Assembly (NCBI GenBank): GCA_023427945.1
Contig: JAEYZR010000106.1
Location: 1-24,988 of the forward strand
Source of the DNA: Pseudomonadota bacterium
GTDB taxonomy: Bacteria > Pseudomonadota > Gammaproteobacteria > Burkholderiales > Burkholderiaceae_B
Length of the DNA: 24,988 nt
Reading direction: 5' to 3'
In this document: piece after piece, positions 1-7,457 of the stretch
Numbering within the stretch: the stretch's first letter is position 1
How the letters are laid out: every line of letters starts with the position of its first letter
Program-made: the position numbers and the translations under genes
The notes under the pieces: generated by a model
What the model saw: the letters and a program-made list of their open reading frames with translations, nothing else
Told to the model about the DNA's origin: nothing
Databases searched by the model: none

Positions 1-48
1 GTGTTCCAGTTCACCGTGCCGGCGATCCTGCGAGGAAGACGTCGATGA
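1..48 (+). CDS. Sensor histidine kinase, C-terminal end only (partial)
   Basis: The frame open from base 1 encodes 15 residues (VFQFTVPAILRGRRR) and stops with TGA at 46-48. A hydrophobic F-x-F-T-x-P ending is typical of the last strand of the HATPase_c domain of histidine kinases. The stop overlaps the ATG of the following response regulator (ATGA), the usual arrangement of a two-component pair. The rest of the gene lies outside the window, so the call rests on this short tail and on context. Signal sensed is unknown. Confidence 0.5.
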   Translation: MFQFTVPAILRGRRR

Positions 49-671
49 CCGCAGAGGAAAAAATGGCAGGCGAGGCCATCGTCTATGTCGTCGATGACGA
101 TACGTCCGTTCGTGCCGCCCTGGACGACTTGCTGGCCTCGGTCGGATTGAAGGCCTTGATGTTTGCGTCGGTCAGAGCATTCCTGGCGCACACCCGGGAA
201 GATGCGCCGGGTTGTCTGGTGCTCGACGTGCGCATGCCAGGGCAGAGCGGCATGGACTTTCATCGGCAGATGACCGGCCTGGGCATCGACCTGCCGGTCG
301 TGTTCATCACGGGGCATGGCGACATTGCCATGAGTGTGCAGGCCATGAAGAACGGCGCCATCGAGTTTCTCACCAAACCTTTCAGGGACCAGGACCTGCT
401 CGATGCCATTCACGGTGGCATACAAAAGGATCGTGTTCGGCGCACGAACGCGGCGCGTGTCGCGCAGCTGCATGAAAGATGGCAGTTGCTGACGCCCGGG
501 GAGCAGGATGTGGCCCGGCTGGTGGTGCAGGGGCTGTTGAACAAGCAGGTTGCATCGCTGCTGAACGTCAGCGAGATCACCGTGAAGGTTCGCCGAGGCC
601 ACGTCATGCGCAAGATGCAGGCGGACTCACTGGCCGATCTGGTGCGGATCACGGGGCAACTGGCGATATAG
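45..671 (+). CDS. FixJ/NarL-type two-component response regulator
   Basis: A 208-residue cytoplasmic transcription regulator. The receiver domain covers about residues 12-125: acidic pocket Asp17-Asp19, phosphoacceptor Asp61 in LVLDVRMPG, the conserved Thr/Ser position at Thr89 in ITGHGD, and Lys111 in TKPF. A LuxR-type helix-turn-helix follows at about 145-205 (LTPGEQDVARLVVQG, then NKQVASLLNVSEITVKVRRGHVMRKM). This is the order found in FixJ, TodT and StyR. The ATG at 45 is preferred because GAGGAAG lies about 8 bases upstream and the start overlaps the kinase stop. Met7 is an alternative. The gene is convergent with the sulfur operon that follows, so its targets are not evident here. Confidence 0.93.
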   Translation: MTAEEKMAGEAIVYVVDDDTSVRAALDDLLASVGLKALMFASVRAFLAHTREDAPGCLVLDVRMPGQSGMDFHRQMTGLGIDLPVVFITGHGDIAMSVQAMKNGAIEFLTKPFRDQDLLDAIHGGIQKDRVRRTNAARVAQLHERWQLLTPGEQDVARLVVQGLLNKQVASLLNVSEITVKVRRGHVMRKMQADSLADLVRITGQLAI

Positions 672-686
672 CCGGCCCGTTTCCCC

Positions 687-706
687 GTCGGTGGTCGACC
701 ACCAAC
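687..706. terminator. Palindrome between convergent genes, possible weak bidirectional terminator
   Basis: GTCGGTGGTC/GACCACCAAC is a 20-bp palindrome with a single mismatched pair (689/704). It fills the 36-base gap between two convergent stop codons. As RNA it can fold into a stem closed by a TCGA loop on either strand, but there is no T-tract. A terminator role is therefore inferred from position only. Confidence 0.35.
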
Positions 707-707
707 C

Positions 708-1631
708 CTACAGCGTGTTCAACGGCACTTTCAGGTAACGCACGCCGTTGGCCTCGGGTGGTGGAAGCCGTCCGCCCTGCATGTTCACCTGGATCGAGGG
801 GATGAGCAACGCGGGCGTGGACAGCGTCGCGTCGCGTGTCTGCCGCATGGTCACGAAATCCTGCTCGCTCACCCCTTCGTGCATGTGGATGTTCGATGTC
901 CGCTGCTCACCTATCGTGGTTTCCCAGGCATAGGTGTCGCGTCCCTGGGCTTTGTAGTCGTGGCAGACGAACACGCGAGTCTCGTCCGGCAAGGCGAGCA
1001 GGCGGCGAATGGATCGATACAGGGCGCTGGCGTCGCCACCGGGAAAATCGCAGCGTGCCGTACCGTAGTCCGGCATGAACAAGGTGTCGCCAACGAACAC
1101 GGCATCGCCGACCACATAGGCCATGCAGGCGGGGGTGTGGCCCGGTACGTGCAAGGCGATGGCATGCAGTGCGCCTATCGTGAAGGTGTCGCCGTCTTTC
1201 AACAGGGCGTCGAACTGTCTGCCATCACGCGCAAATTCGGTTCCGGCATTGAATATCTTGCCGAAGACGTCCTGCACGGTCGTGATGTGACTGCCGATGG
1301 CCAGGCGGGCGCCGGTATGGTCGACGATCAACGGGGCCGCAGATAGATGGTCGGCGTGAACGTGGGTCTCCAGTACCCATTGCGCCTGAAGCGTGTGGCG
1401 CGTCATGAAGGACAGCAGTTGCGTGGCCGTCGTCTGGCCGGTGTGTCCGCTGGCCGCATCGAAATCCAGCACACTGTCGATCACGGCGCACCCGTTGTCG
1501 GTCGGGTCGCGCACGATATAGCTGACGGTATGGGTGGCCGGATCGAAAAAGGCGTGAATCTCGGGCTTGGGCAGATCACCGCGGCAGGTTTGCTGCACGA
1601 TGGCAATCGCTTGCTCCAATGCGTGGTCCAT
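708..1631 (-). CDS. MBL-fold persulfide dioxygenase-like hydrolase (Blh/ETHE1 type)
   Basis: A 307-residue metallo-beta-lactamase-fold protein. The metal signature is H90-V-H92-A-D94-H95, followed by His165 (HVPGHT), Asp182 (VGDTLF) and His224 (VCHDY). The stretch DYGTARCDFPGG at about 188-199 is characteristic of the ETHE1/Blh branch, which oxidises glutathione persulfide to sulfite with a mononuclear iron. The start at 1631 has GGAGA about 10 bases upstream and leaves 40 bases after the preceding molybdoenzyme. A longer in-frame start at 1721 would run into that gene and add residues the family lacks. It is the last gene of the operon, after a rhodanese and a molybdopterin enzyme, which supports a sulfide/persulfide detoxification role. 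Substrate is inferred. Confidence 0.88.
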   Translation of the reverse strand: MDHALEQAIAIVQQTCRGDLPKPEIHAFFDPATHTVSYIVRDPTDNGCAVIDSVLDFDAASGHTGQTTATQLLSFMTRHTLQAQWVLETHVHADHLSAAPLIVDHTGARLAIGSHITTVQDVFGKIFNAGTEFARDGRQFDALLKDGDTFTIGALHAIALHVPGHTPACMAYVVGDAVFVGDTLFMPDYGTARCDFPGGDASALYRSIRRLLALPDETRVFVCHDYKAQGRDTYAWETTIGEQRTSNIHMHEGVSEQDFVTMRQTRDATLSTPALLIPSIQVNMQGGRLPPPEANGVRYLKVPLNTL

Positions 1632-1671
1632 GATGAAAGTCTCCGTGCCGCGGATGTGCCGTGTGTCTGGT

Positions 1672-4017
1672 TCAGGGTGATGAGGGGTCGCCAGGCGATT
1701 CGTCCACAGGTCTGAACGCACGTACGGGAGGAGGGTGATCGTCGTAACGCTCTATCTGTATCGCCGTCAGTTGACCGGAGCAACCCTGGGCCAGGGAAGA
1801 TGTCCCGATGTCGCGTGTGAGCACATTCGGATTGCCGTGGCCGCAAAAGGGCAAGGCGTGCGGATCCTGCTGATCGTGCAAGGGGTCATACCACGCGCCC
1901 GTGGCCAGCTGCACGACGCCGGGCATGACGCTGTCGCTCAGGCTGGCCACAGCCAGACATGCGCCCCGTGCGTTGAACAGTCGAACAAAATCGCCTTGCG
2001 CGATGTGGCGGCTGGCGGCGTCGCCGGGGTTGATCGTGCAGACTTCGCGCCCCTGTTTTTTCTGGCTGACGCTGTGTGCGCCGAAATCGAGCTGGCTGTG
2101 CAGGCGCGACGCCGGCTGGTTGGCGACCAGGAACAAGGGGTGGCGTTCGTCCGGGGCTTCGGTCATGGGCAGCCAGGCAGGATGGCCCGGGCAGTCGGCA
2201 TAGCCGAACCCGGCAATGACCTTGGACGAAATCTGGATCTTGCCGCTGGGGGTGGGCAGGGGCTTGCCGGTCGGGTCGTCGTAGAAGGCGCGCAATATGC
2301 CGCCATCGTCCGCCTGTTGGGGCAGTGTGATTTCCCCCCGCTGCCAGAACGTGTCGAAGTCCGGGGCTTCACGCCCCTGGTCTTGCAGCGCCTTGCGGGT
2401 GCGTTCGTAAAGATGCCGCAACCATTCGCCGCTGGTGCGCCCCTCGGTGAAGGCCTGGCGTGTGCCCATGCGGGTCGCGAGATCGGCGAAGATGTCGTAA
2501 TCGTCGCGTGCCATCCCATTGGGCGGCACGATTCTGCGCATGGCCACCATCAGCGGATCGGTTGCCGCTGCGCCGATGTCTTCGCGCTCCAGCGTCATCG
2601 TGCAGGGCAGCACGATGTCGGCGTGCCGGGCAGTTGCCGTCCACGCGATTTCGTGGACGATGAACGTATCCAGGCGCCTGAACCCCTGTGCCAGGCGCTG
2701 CAGGTCCTGATGGTGATGAAAGGGGTTGCCGCCGGCCCAGTAGGCCAGACGGATATCGGGGTAGGTCAGCCGCTGGCCGTTGTAGTCGTATGGCTGACCC
2801 GGGTTGAGCAGCATGTCCACGATGCGTGCCACCGGTATGAATGTCTTGACGCCATTCATGCCCTGCGGCAATGCCGCTACCGGTGCGGCGTTCATGCGCT
2901 TGCCGTAGTGTGCCAGGGTGCCCAGGGCATAGGCGTATCCGCCACCGGGCAGGCCGATCTGCCCCAGCATGGCAGCCAGCACGGCACCCATCCATACCGG
3001 TTGTTCGCCATGCTGCGAGCGTTGCAGGGAATGTGCGACGGTGATCAGCACGCGCTTGCCTGGCAGCATGCGGGCCAGCGATAGAATCTGCGGTTCGGGC
3101 AGTTCGCAGATCTCCGATGCCCAGGCGGCCGTCTTGGGCTGACCATCGCTGCGTCCCATCAGATAGTCTTCGAAGACGTCCCAGCCGTCGCAATACTTTT
3201 CCAGATAGGCCGTGTCGTGGCTGCCATCCATCACCAGCGTATGGGCCAGGCCCAGCATCAATGCCGTGTCGGTGGCCGCCCTGGCGGCGAGCCAGGTGGC
3301 GTTGGACTCCGTGGGCATGTCGCTGCGCAATGGGCTGACCGAGATGAACTGACAGCCTCGTGCCGCGGCGAGGCGCATGGATTCACGCTCGGTATGACGG
3401 CTGATGCCTCCGCTGGCCACGCGTGAATTTTTCAGTGCCATGCCGCCAAACGACAGCACGACATCGCTGTGCTCGACGATCTGGTCCCAGGTGACGTTGC
3501 GCCGGGCAACATCGTCCATGCTGCCCAGGATGTGCGGAAGAATCACCCCCGAGGCACCCGCGCTGTAGCTATTGACCGAACGGACATAACCTCCCACGCT
3601 GGTGTTCAGGAAACGATGGACCTGGCTTTGGGCATGATGGAACCGACCGGCACTGGACCAGCCATACGAGCCGCCAAAGATGCCTTCGGGGCCATGGCTT
3701 TGCTGGACCCGCGACAGTTCAGCCGCGATGCGATCCAGCACCTCATCCCAGGACATGGGCACAAAGCTGTCCAGGCCGCGCTGCGGATCCGGGCCTGGCC
3801 CTCGTTCGAGCCAGCCACGCCGCACCATAGGCTGGGTGACGCGAACCTGGTGGTTCACGGCGTTGGTGAAGTTGTCGATCAGTGGATTGGGATCGGGATC
3901 GCCAGGGTGCGGCGCGACCTGGACGCGGCCATTGTGCCAGGCGGCAGAAAACACGCCCCAGTGGGAACTGTGAGGTTGCATGAGGGGAGATGTCTTCGGA
4001 CGGCTGGACTGGGTCAT
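1672..4017 (-). CDS. Molybdopterin-dependent oxidoreductase, DMSO/TMAO/biotin-sulfoxide reductase family
   Basis: A 781-residue bis-MGD enzyme of the S-/N-oxide reductase branch. YGWSSAGRFHHAQ at about 118-130 matches the loop carrying the serine Mo ligand (Ser122 by alignment to DMSO reductase). There is no N-terminal 4Fe-4S Cys motif. The dinucleotide-binding C-terminal domain is present (about 640-760; ANQPASRLHSQLD, TGAWYDP). The N-terminus has no twin-arginine or Sec signal, so it should be cytoplasmic like BisC rather than periplasmic like TorA. It starts 12 bases after the rhodanese stop, with a poor Shine-Dalgarno, so translational coupling is likely; Met13 (position 3981) is an alternative start. 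The sulfur-related neighbours suggest a sulfoxide or other oxidised-sulfur substrate. This is inference; an oxidative role cannot be excluded. Confidence 0.9.
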   Translation of the reverse strand: MTQSSRPKTSPLMQPHSSHWGVFSAAWHNGRVQVAPHPGDPDPNPLIDNFTNAVNHQVRVTQPMVRRGWLERGPGPDPQRGLDSFVPMSWDEVLDRIAAELSRVQQSHGPEGIFGGSYGWSSAGRFHHAQSQVHRFLNTSVGGYVRSVNSYSAGASGVILPHILGSMDDVARRNVTWDQIVEHSDVVLSFGGMALKNSRVASGGISRHTERESMRLAAARGCQFISVSPLRSDMPTESNATWLAARAATDTALMLGLAHTLVMDGSHDTAYLEKYCDGWDVFEDYLMGRSDGQPKTAAWASEICELPEPQILSLARMLPGKRVLITVAHSLQRSQHGEQPVWMGAVLAAMLGQIGLPGGGYAYALGTLAHYGKRMNAAPVAALPQGMNGVKTFIPVARIVDMLLNPGQPYDYNGQRLTYPDIRLAYWAGGNPFHHHQDLQRLAQGFRRLDTFIVHEIAWTATARHADIVLPCTMTLEREDIGAAATDPLMVAMRRIVPPNGMARDDYDIFADLATRMGTRQAFTEGRTSGEWLRHLYERTRKALQDQGREAPDFDTFWQRGEITLPQQADDGGILRAFYDDPTGKPLPTPSGKIQISSKVIAGFGYADCPGHPAWLPMTEAPDERHPLFLVANQPASRLHSQLDFGAHSVSQKKQGREVCTINPGDAASRHIAQGDFVRLFNARGACLAVASLSDSVMPGVVQLATGAWYDPLHDQQDPHALPFCGHGNPNVLTRDIGTSSLAQGCSGQLTAIQIERYDDHPPPVRAFRPVDESPGDPSSP

Positions 4018-4029
4018 CGGGGCGGAGCC

Positions 4030-4938
4030 TTAACTCGTGGTTGCGATTGGCGCGCCTGGCGTCTTGCACCATTCGCTCCATGAACCGGGATACAGCGACA
4101 CGCCTTTCAGGCCCGCAACGTCCATCGCGAGCAGGTTGTGGCATGCGGTCACGCCCGAGCCGCACTGCATGACGACGTGATCGGTGTCAAAGCCCTCGGT
4201 CAGCTTGGCATAGGCTTCGCGCAGGGCCTGCGGTTCGCGGAACACGCCGGTGTCGGTCAGGTTCAGGCGGAAAAAGTGGTTGCGTGCCCCCGGAATATGC
4301 CCTCCGACCGGGTCGATGGTTTCGTTCTCGCCACGGAAGCGGTCCGCCGCCCGGGCATCGACGACGAGCAATTCCCTGGTTTCCAGATTGGCGCGCAGGG
4401 CGTCGTGCGCCACGGTCCTGGTCAGGGATGCTTTTGGCGAGAAAGTGCCCGGTTTCGCCGGTTTGGCCGAAGCGTTGCTTGTCAGGGGGCGACCCTGGCG
4501 TTTCCATTCGGCCACACCACCATTGAGCACGGCGACTTTGTCGTGGCCCAGCCAGCGCATCAGCCACCACAGCCGTGCGGCATACATCCCTGCAGCATTG
4601 TCATAGGCGACGACCTGGGTATCGTTGTCGATGCCCAGGCTGGCAAAGGTCTGTACGAGCGCATCGCGTTCAGGCAGGGGGTGGCGACCGTTGGTGCCTG
4701 TCTTCGGGCCGCTGAGGCTCTCGTCCAGATGGACATAGTGGGCGCCTTCGATATGCCCTTCATCGTAGGCGCGCCGGCCGGCGCCCGTATCGGCCAGGTC
4801 GAAACTGCAATCGAGGATCACCAGCGCGGCGTTCGCTTTTTGCAGGTTCGCCAGGGCATCGGCATTGATCACGTTGGTGTAGGCCGTGGCCACACCATCG
4901 GACGTCTTGCCGGATGTGTGGGTCGAATGGTCAAGCAT
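4030..4938 (-). CDS. Two-domain rhodanese-like sulfurtransferase (SseA family)
   Basis: A 302-residue tandem-rhodanese protein of normal length for thiosulfate/3-mercaptopyruvate sulfurtransferases. An inactive N-terminal domain (about 20-150; LDCSFDLAD, GHIEGAHYVHLDE) precedes a catalytic domain (about 175-300). The active-site loop is C259-G-S-G-V-T-A. In this family CGSGVTA is the loop of 3-mercaptopyruvate-type enzymes, whereas thiosulfate enzymes usually have CRKGVTA. The start at 4938 has AGGAG seven bases upstream. There is no signal peptide, so it is cytoplasmic. It sits between a Bug receptor and a molybdoenzyme in a single-strand run, consistent with moving sulfane sulfur towards the downstream persulfide dioxygenase. 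Confidence 0.93.
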   Translation of the reverse strand: MLDHSTHTSGKTSDGVATAYTNVINADALANLQKANAALVILDCSFDLADTGAGRRAYDEGHIEGAHYVHLDESLSGPKTGTNGRHPLPERDALVQTFASLGIDNDTQVVAYDNAAGMYAARLWWLMRWLGHDKVAVLNGGVAEWKRQGRPLTSNASAKPAKPGTFSPKASLTRTVAHDALRANLETRELLVVDARAADRFRGENETIDPVGGHIPGARNHFFRLNLTDTGVFREPQALREAYAKLTEGFDTDHVVMQCGSGVTACHNLLAMDVAGLKGVSLYPGSWSEWCKTPGAPIATTS

Positions 4939-4962
4939 TGATGATCTCCTTTTCGGCAGTTG

Positions 4963-5979
4963 TTACTGCCCAATCTGTTTGAGTAGCTCGGGTGACGCAA
5001 CCTTACGATATTGTTCGATATCGCGCACGATGTAGTCATTGAAGGCCTTGCCCGAGATGTCGCGTTCCATGGCCGCATCGGCGCGGATGCCTTTCTGGAC
5101 TTCCGGGTCGTTCAGCGACAGGCTCAGGTGCTTTCTCAGCACATCCAGCGCTGACTGGGGCGTACCGGCAGGCGCGACCAGTCCATACCATTGCGTGAGC
5201 GTCATGTCGATGCCCAGTTCCTTGAACGTCGGAATGTCCGGCAGGCCGGGATTGCGTTGTTCGCCCGACAAGGCCAGCAGTCGCAGATTACCTTGTCGGA
5301 TCTGGGGCATCAGGGGCGATGCGGTAGCGAAGAACATGTCCACCTGGCCGCCGATCAGGTCGGTGATGGCCGGTCCAGATCCTTTATAAGGGATATGCAG
5401 CAGGTTGAGATTGCCCAGGCTCTTGATGCGTTCCATGCCGATATGTGCCGCGCCGCCTGTTCCCGTGGATGCAAAGGTCAGTTCTTTTGTCCTGGCCTCT
5501 TCCAGCAGTTCCTTGGCGCTGGTGAAGCGCGATTTCTGCGCGACGAACAGGCCGTGGGGCGCCTCCAGGATCAGGCCGATCGGCGCAAAGTCGTCGGGCG
5601 TCTTGTACGAGAGGCTATTGGGCTTGAGCGCAGGCGAAACCGCCAGGTTGCCGCTCATCGCCAGCAGGATGGTGTAGCCATCCGCGGGGGCCTTGGCGAC
5701 GTAGGCTGCCGCAATATTGCCGCCTGCGCCGGGCTTGTTTTCCACCACGACTGTCTTGCCCATCGATTTGGACAGCGCGACGGCGATCATTCTTCCGTAC
5801 AGATCGCCACCGCCGCCGGGCGGAAAGCCGACGATCAGGCTGATGGGGCGGTCGGGAAAGCTGCCTGTCTGGGCGTGCGCCGTACCGAAGGCGGTGCTGG
5901 CCATCAAGAGGGCACCGACGGCACCCACCAGAATCTGACGTCTGCCCAGGCGTGCCTGGCTCGGAATTGCATTGAACAT
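4963..5979 (-). CDS. Bug-family (tripartite tricarboxylate transporter) substrate-binding receptor
   Basis: A 338-residue periplasmic solute receptor. The N-terminus has LGRRQILVGAVGALLMAST followed by AHAQ, a hydrophobic signal that also carries a twin-arginine pair, so export could be Sec or Tat. The mature part begins with FPDRPISLIVGFPPGGGGD, the loop conserved in Bug proteins, and includes KPGAGGNIAAAYVA, another family hallmark. The start at 5979 has a strong GAGGAGA seven bases upstream; a longer frame to 6048 lacks this. No TctA/TctB membrane genes occur in the window, so it is an orphan receptor, as is common in Bordetella-like genomes. Its position between the lyase and the rhodanese suggests it binds the pathway substrate, probably a small carboxylate. 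Confidence 0.94.
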   Translation of the reverse strand: MFNAIPSQARLGRRQILVGAVGALLMASTAFGTAHAQTGSFPDRPISLIVGFPPGGGGDLYGRMIAVALSKSMGKTVVVENKPGAGGNIAAAYVAKAPADGYTILLAMSGNLAVSPALKPNSLSYKTPDDFAPIGLILEAPHGLFVAQKSRFTSAKELLEEARTKELTFASTGTGGAAHIGMERIKSLGNLNLLHIPYKGSGPAITDLIGGQVDMFFATASPLMPQIRQGNLRLLALSGEQRNPGLPDIPTFKELGIDMTLTQWYGLVAPAGTPQSALDVLRKHLSLSLNDPEVQKGIRADAAMERDISGKAFNDYIVRDIEQYRKVASPELLKQIGQ

Positions 5980-6073
5980 GAGTTGTCTCCTCAATTGGAA
6001 TTGTTCCTGCCCGATGAACCTTGCGCGCCCACGCCAGCACGCGCACACGTGTCACAGAACGGCGGTTATGTTT

Positions 6074-7438
6074 TTATTTGAGCCAGCCGCTCTTTTCCTG
6101 CGTCGCCACGACACGATCGATCGATGTGCCGCACTGGCCCAGATAGCCGGTGGGATCGGTCAAGCGCTTGATGTCCTGTTCGCCAAGCAGATCGGCCAGG
6201 CCGGCATGCTGTCGCATGGCATCTGCAAAATCCAGCTTGTGGGTGATGCCGTGCATGGACACTTCATAGATCCATTCGTGCGCCGTCTGCTTGCCCACGC
6301 GTTCGCTGAGTTCGAGCATGACGCGCTCGGAAAGCAGGTAGCCGCGCATGCGGTCAAGATTGGTCGCCATGGCCGTCTTGTCCACGCGCAGCCCTGCGAG
6401 CAGGTTCTTCGCCTGGAACAACATGGCGCCTGCAATCAGGCAGCACTCGGGTAGCGCTTTCCATTCCATCTTCCAGGCAATGCCGTCGCGCTCGCCTTCC
6501 TGCACCATGCCTTCCAGCATCAGCGCCGCGTTGTAGCGCAGTGGGCGGCACAGGCCGGCGAGGTTTTCAGCCGAGGTCGGGTTGCGCTTGTGCGGCATGG
6601 TCGAGGAGCCCAGCTTGCCTTCGGAGAACGCCTCTTCCAGTTCGCCGAATTCGTTGCGCTGCATGTTGAACAGTTCGTTGCCGATCTTGGACAGCGAGGC
6701 GCCGATCATGGCCAGCAGCAATGCATACTCGGTGAAACGGTCGCGTGAGGGAGCCCAGCTGATCTGCGGTACGCCCAGGCCCAGGCGCTCGAGCGTGAGA
6801 CGTTCCACCTCGATGGCTTGCTCGCCCAGCGATGCCTGGCTGCCGACGGCGCCGGCCACCATGCCCACCAGCACGCGAGGCTCGCATTCGAGCAGGCGCT
6901 GGTGATGGCGCTGGATTTCGTCTAGCCAGATGGCGCATTTGTGGCCGAAGGTGATGGGCAGTGCCTGCACGCCGTGGGTGCGTCCGACCATTGCGGTGTC
7001 GCGATGTTCACGTGCCAGGCGGGCGAGTTCGCGGCCGACTGCCTTCAGGTCGCGCAGAATGACCGCATGCACTTCCTTCAATTGCAGCGCCACGCCCGTA
7101 TCGACCACGTCCTGGGTGGTCGCTCCGTAGTGCAGCCATTCGCCGTTTTCCTTGCTGCAACGGGCCTGCAACTGCTTCAGGGCCGGCACCAGCGAGTGCT
7201 TGATACGGCGGATTTCAGCGGACATCACCGTGATGTCGATGTTCTCCACCTTGGCGGCCGATGCGATGTCGCGTGCGGCCGCTTCGGGGATGATGCCCAG
7301 CTCGGCCTGCGCGGCGGCCAGTGCCACTTCGAAATCCAGCCATTTCTGGATACGGTTCTCTTCAGAGAAGATGGCGCGAAGTTCGTCGGTGCTCCAGAGA
7401 TGCTGAAGCGATTGCATATCGAAAACGGATACTGGCAT
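6074..7438 (-). CDS. Fumarase/aspartase superfamily lyase (adenylosuccinate lyase / PcaB-like)
   Basis: A 454-residue enzyme of the superfamily that eliminates a group across a C-C bond, typically releasing fumarate. Conserved blocks are present: GATTQDVVDT at about 105-114, R153-T-H155-G (the acid/base histidine region), and the signature loop GSSTMPHKRNP at 277-287 carrying the catalytic serine. Length and blocks fit adenylosuccinate lyase or 3-carboxymuconate cycloisomerase relatives, but the purB role is unlikely in a catabolic operon. The start at 7438 has GGAG close upstream; 19 bases separate it from the FAD oxidase. Next to four sulfur-related genes, elimination of a thiol or amine from a succinyl adduct is an attractive guess. 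Specificity cannot be read from the sequence. Confidence 0.88.
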   Translation of the reverse strand: MPVSVFDMQSLQHLWSTDELRAIFSEENRIQKWLDFEVALAAAQAELGIIPEAAARDIASAAKVENIDITVMSAEIRRIKHSLVPALKQLQARCSKENGEWLHYGATTQDVVDTGVALQLKEVHAVILRDLKAVGRELARLAREHRDTAMVGRTHGVQALPITFGHKCAIWLDEIQRHHQRLLECEPRVLVGMVAGAVGSQASLGEQAIEVERLTLERLGLGVPQISWAPSRDRFTEYALLLAMIGASLSKIGNELFNMQRNEFGELEEAFSEGKLGSSTMPHKRNPTSAENLAGLCRPLRYNAALMLEGMVQEGERDGIAWKMEWKALPECCLIAGAMLFQAKNLLAGLRVDKTAMATNLDRMRGYLLSERVMLELSERVGKQTAHEWIYEVSMHGITHKLDFADAMRQHAGLADLLGEQDIKRLTDPTGYLGQCGTSIDRVVATQEKSGWLK

Positions 7439-7457
7439 GTTTGCTCCGGTGTAGAAA

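Noticed and set aside
1735..3084. Long plus-strand open frame of about 449 codons
   Set aside because: It lies antisense to the molybdoenzyme gene, whose protein has clear family motifs; the plus-strand translation shows none and is a by-product of GC-rich codon use.
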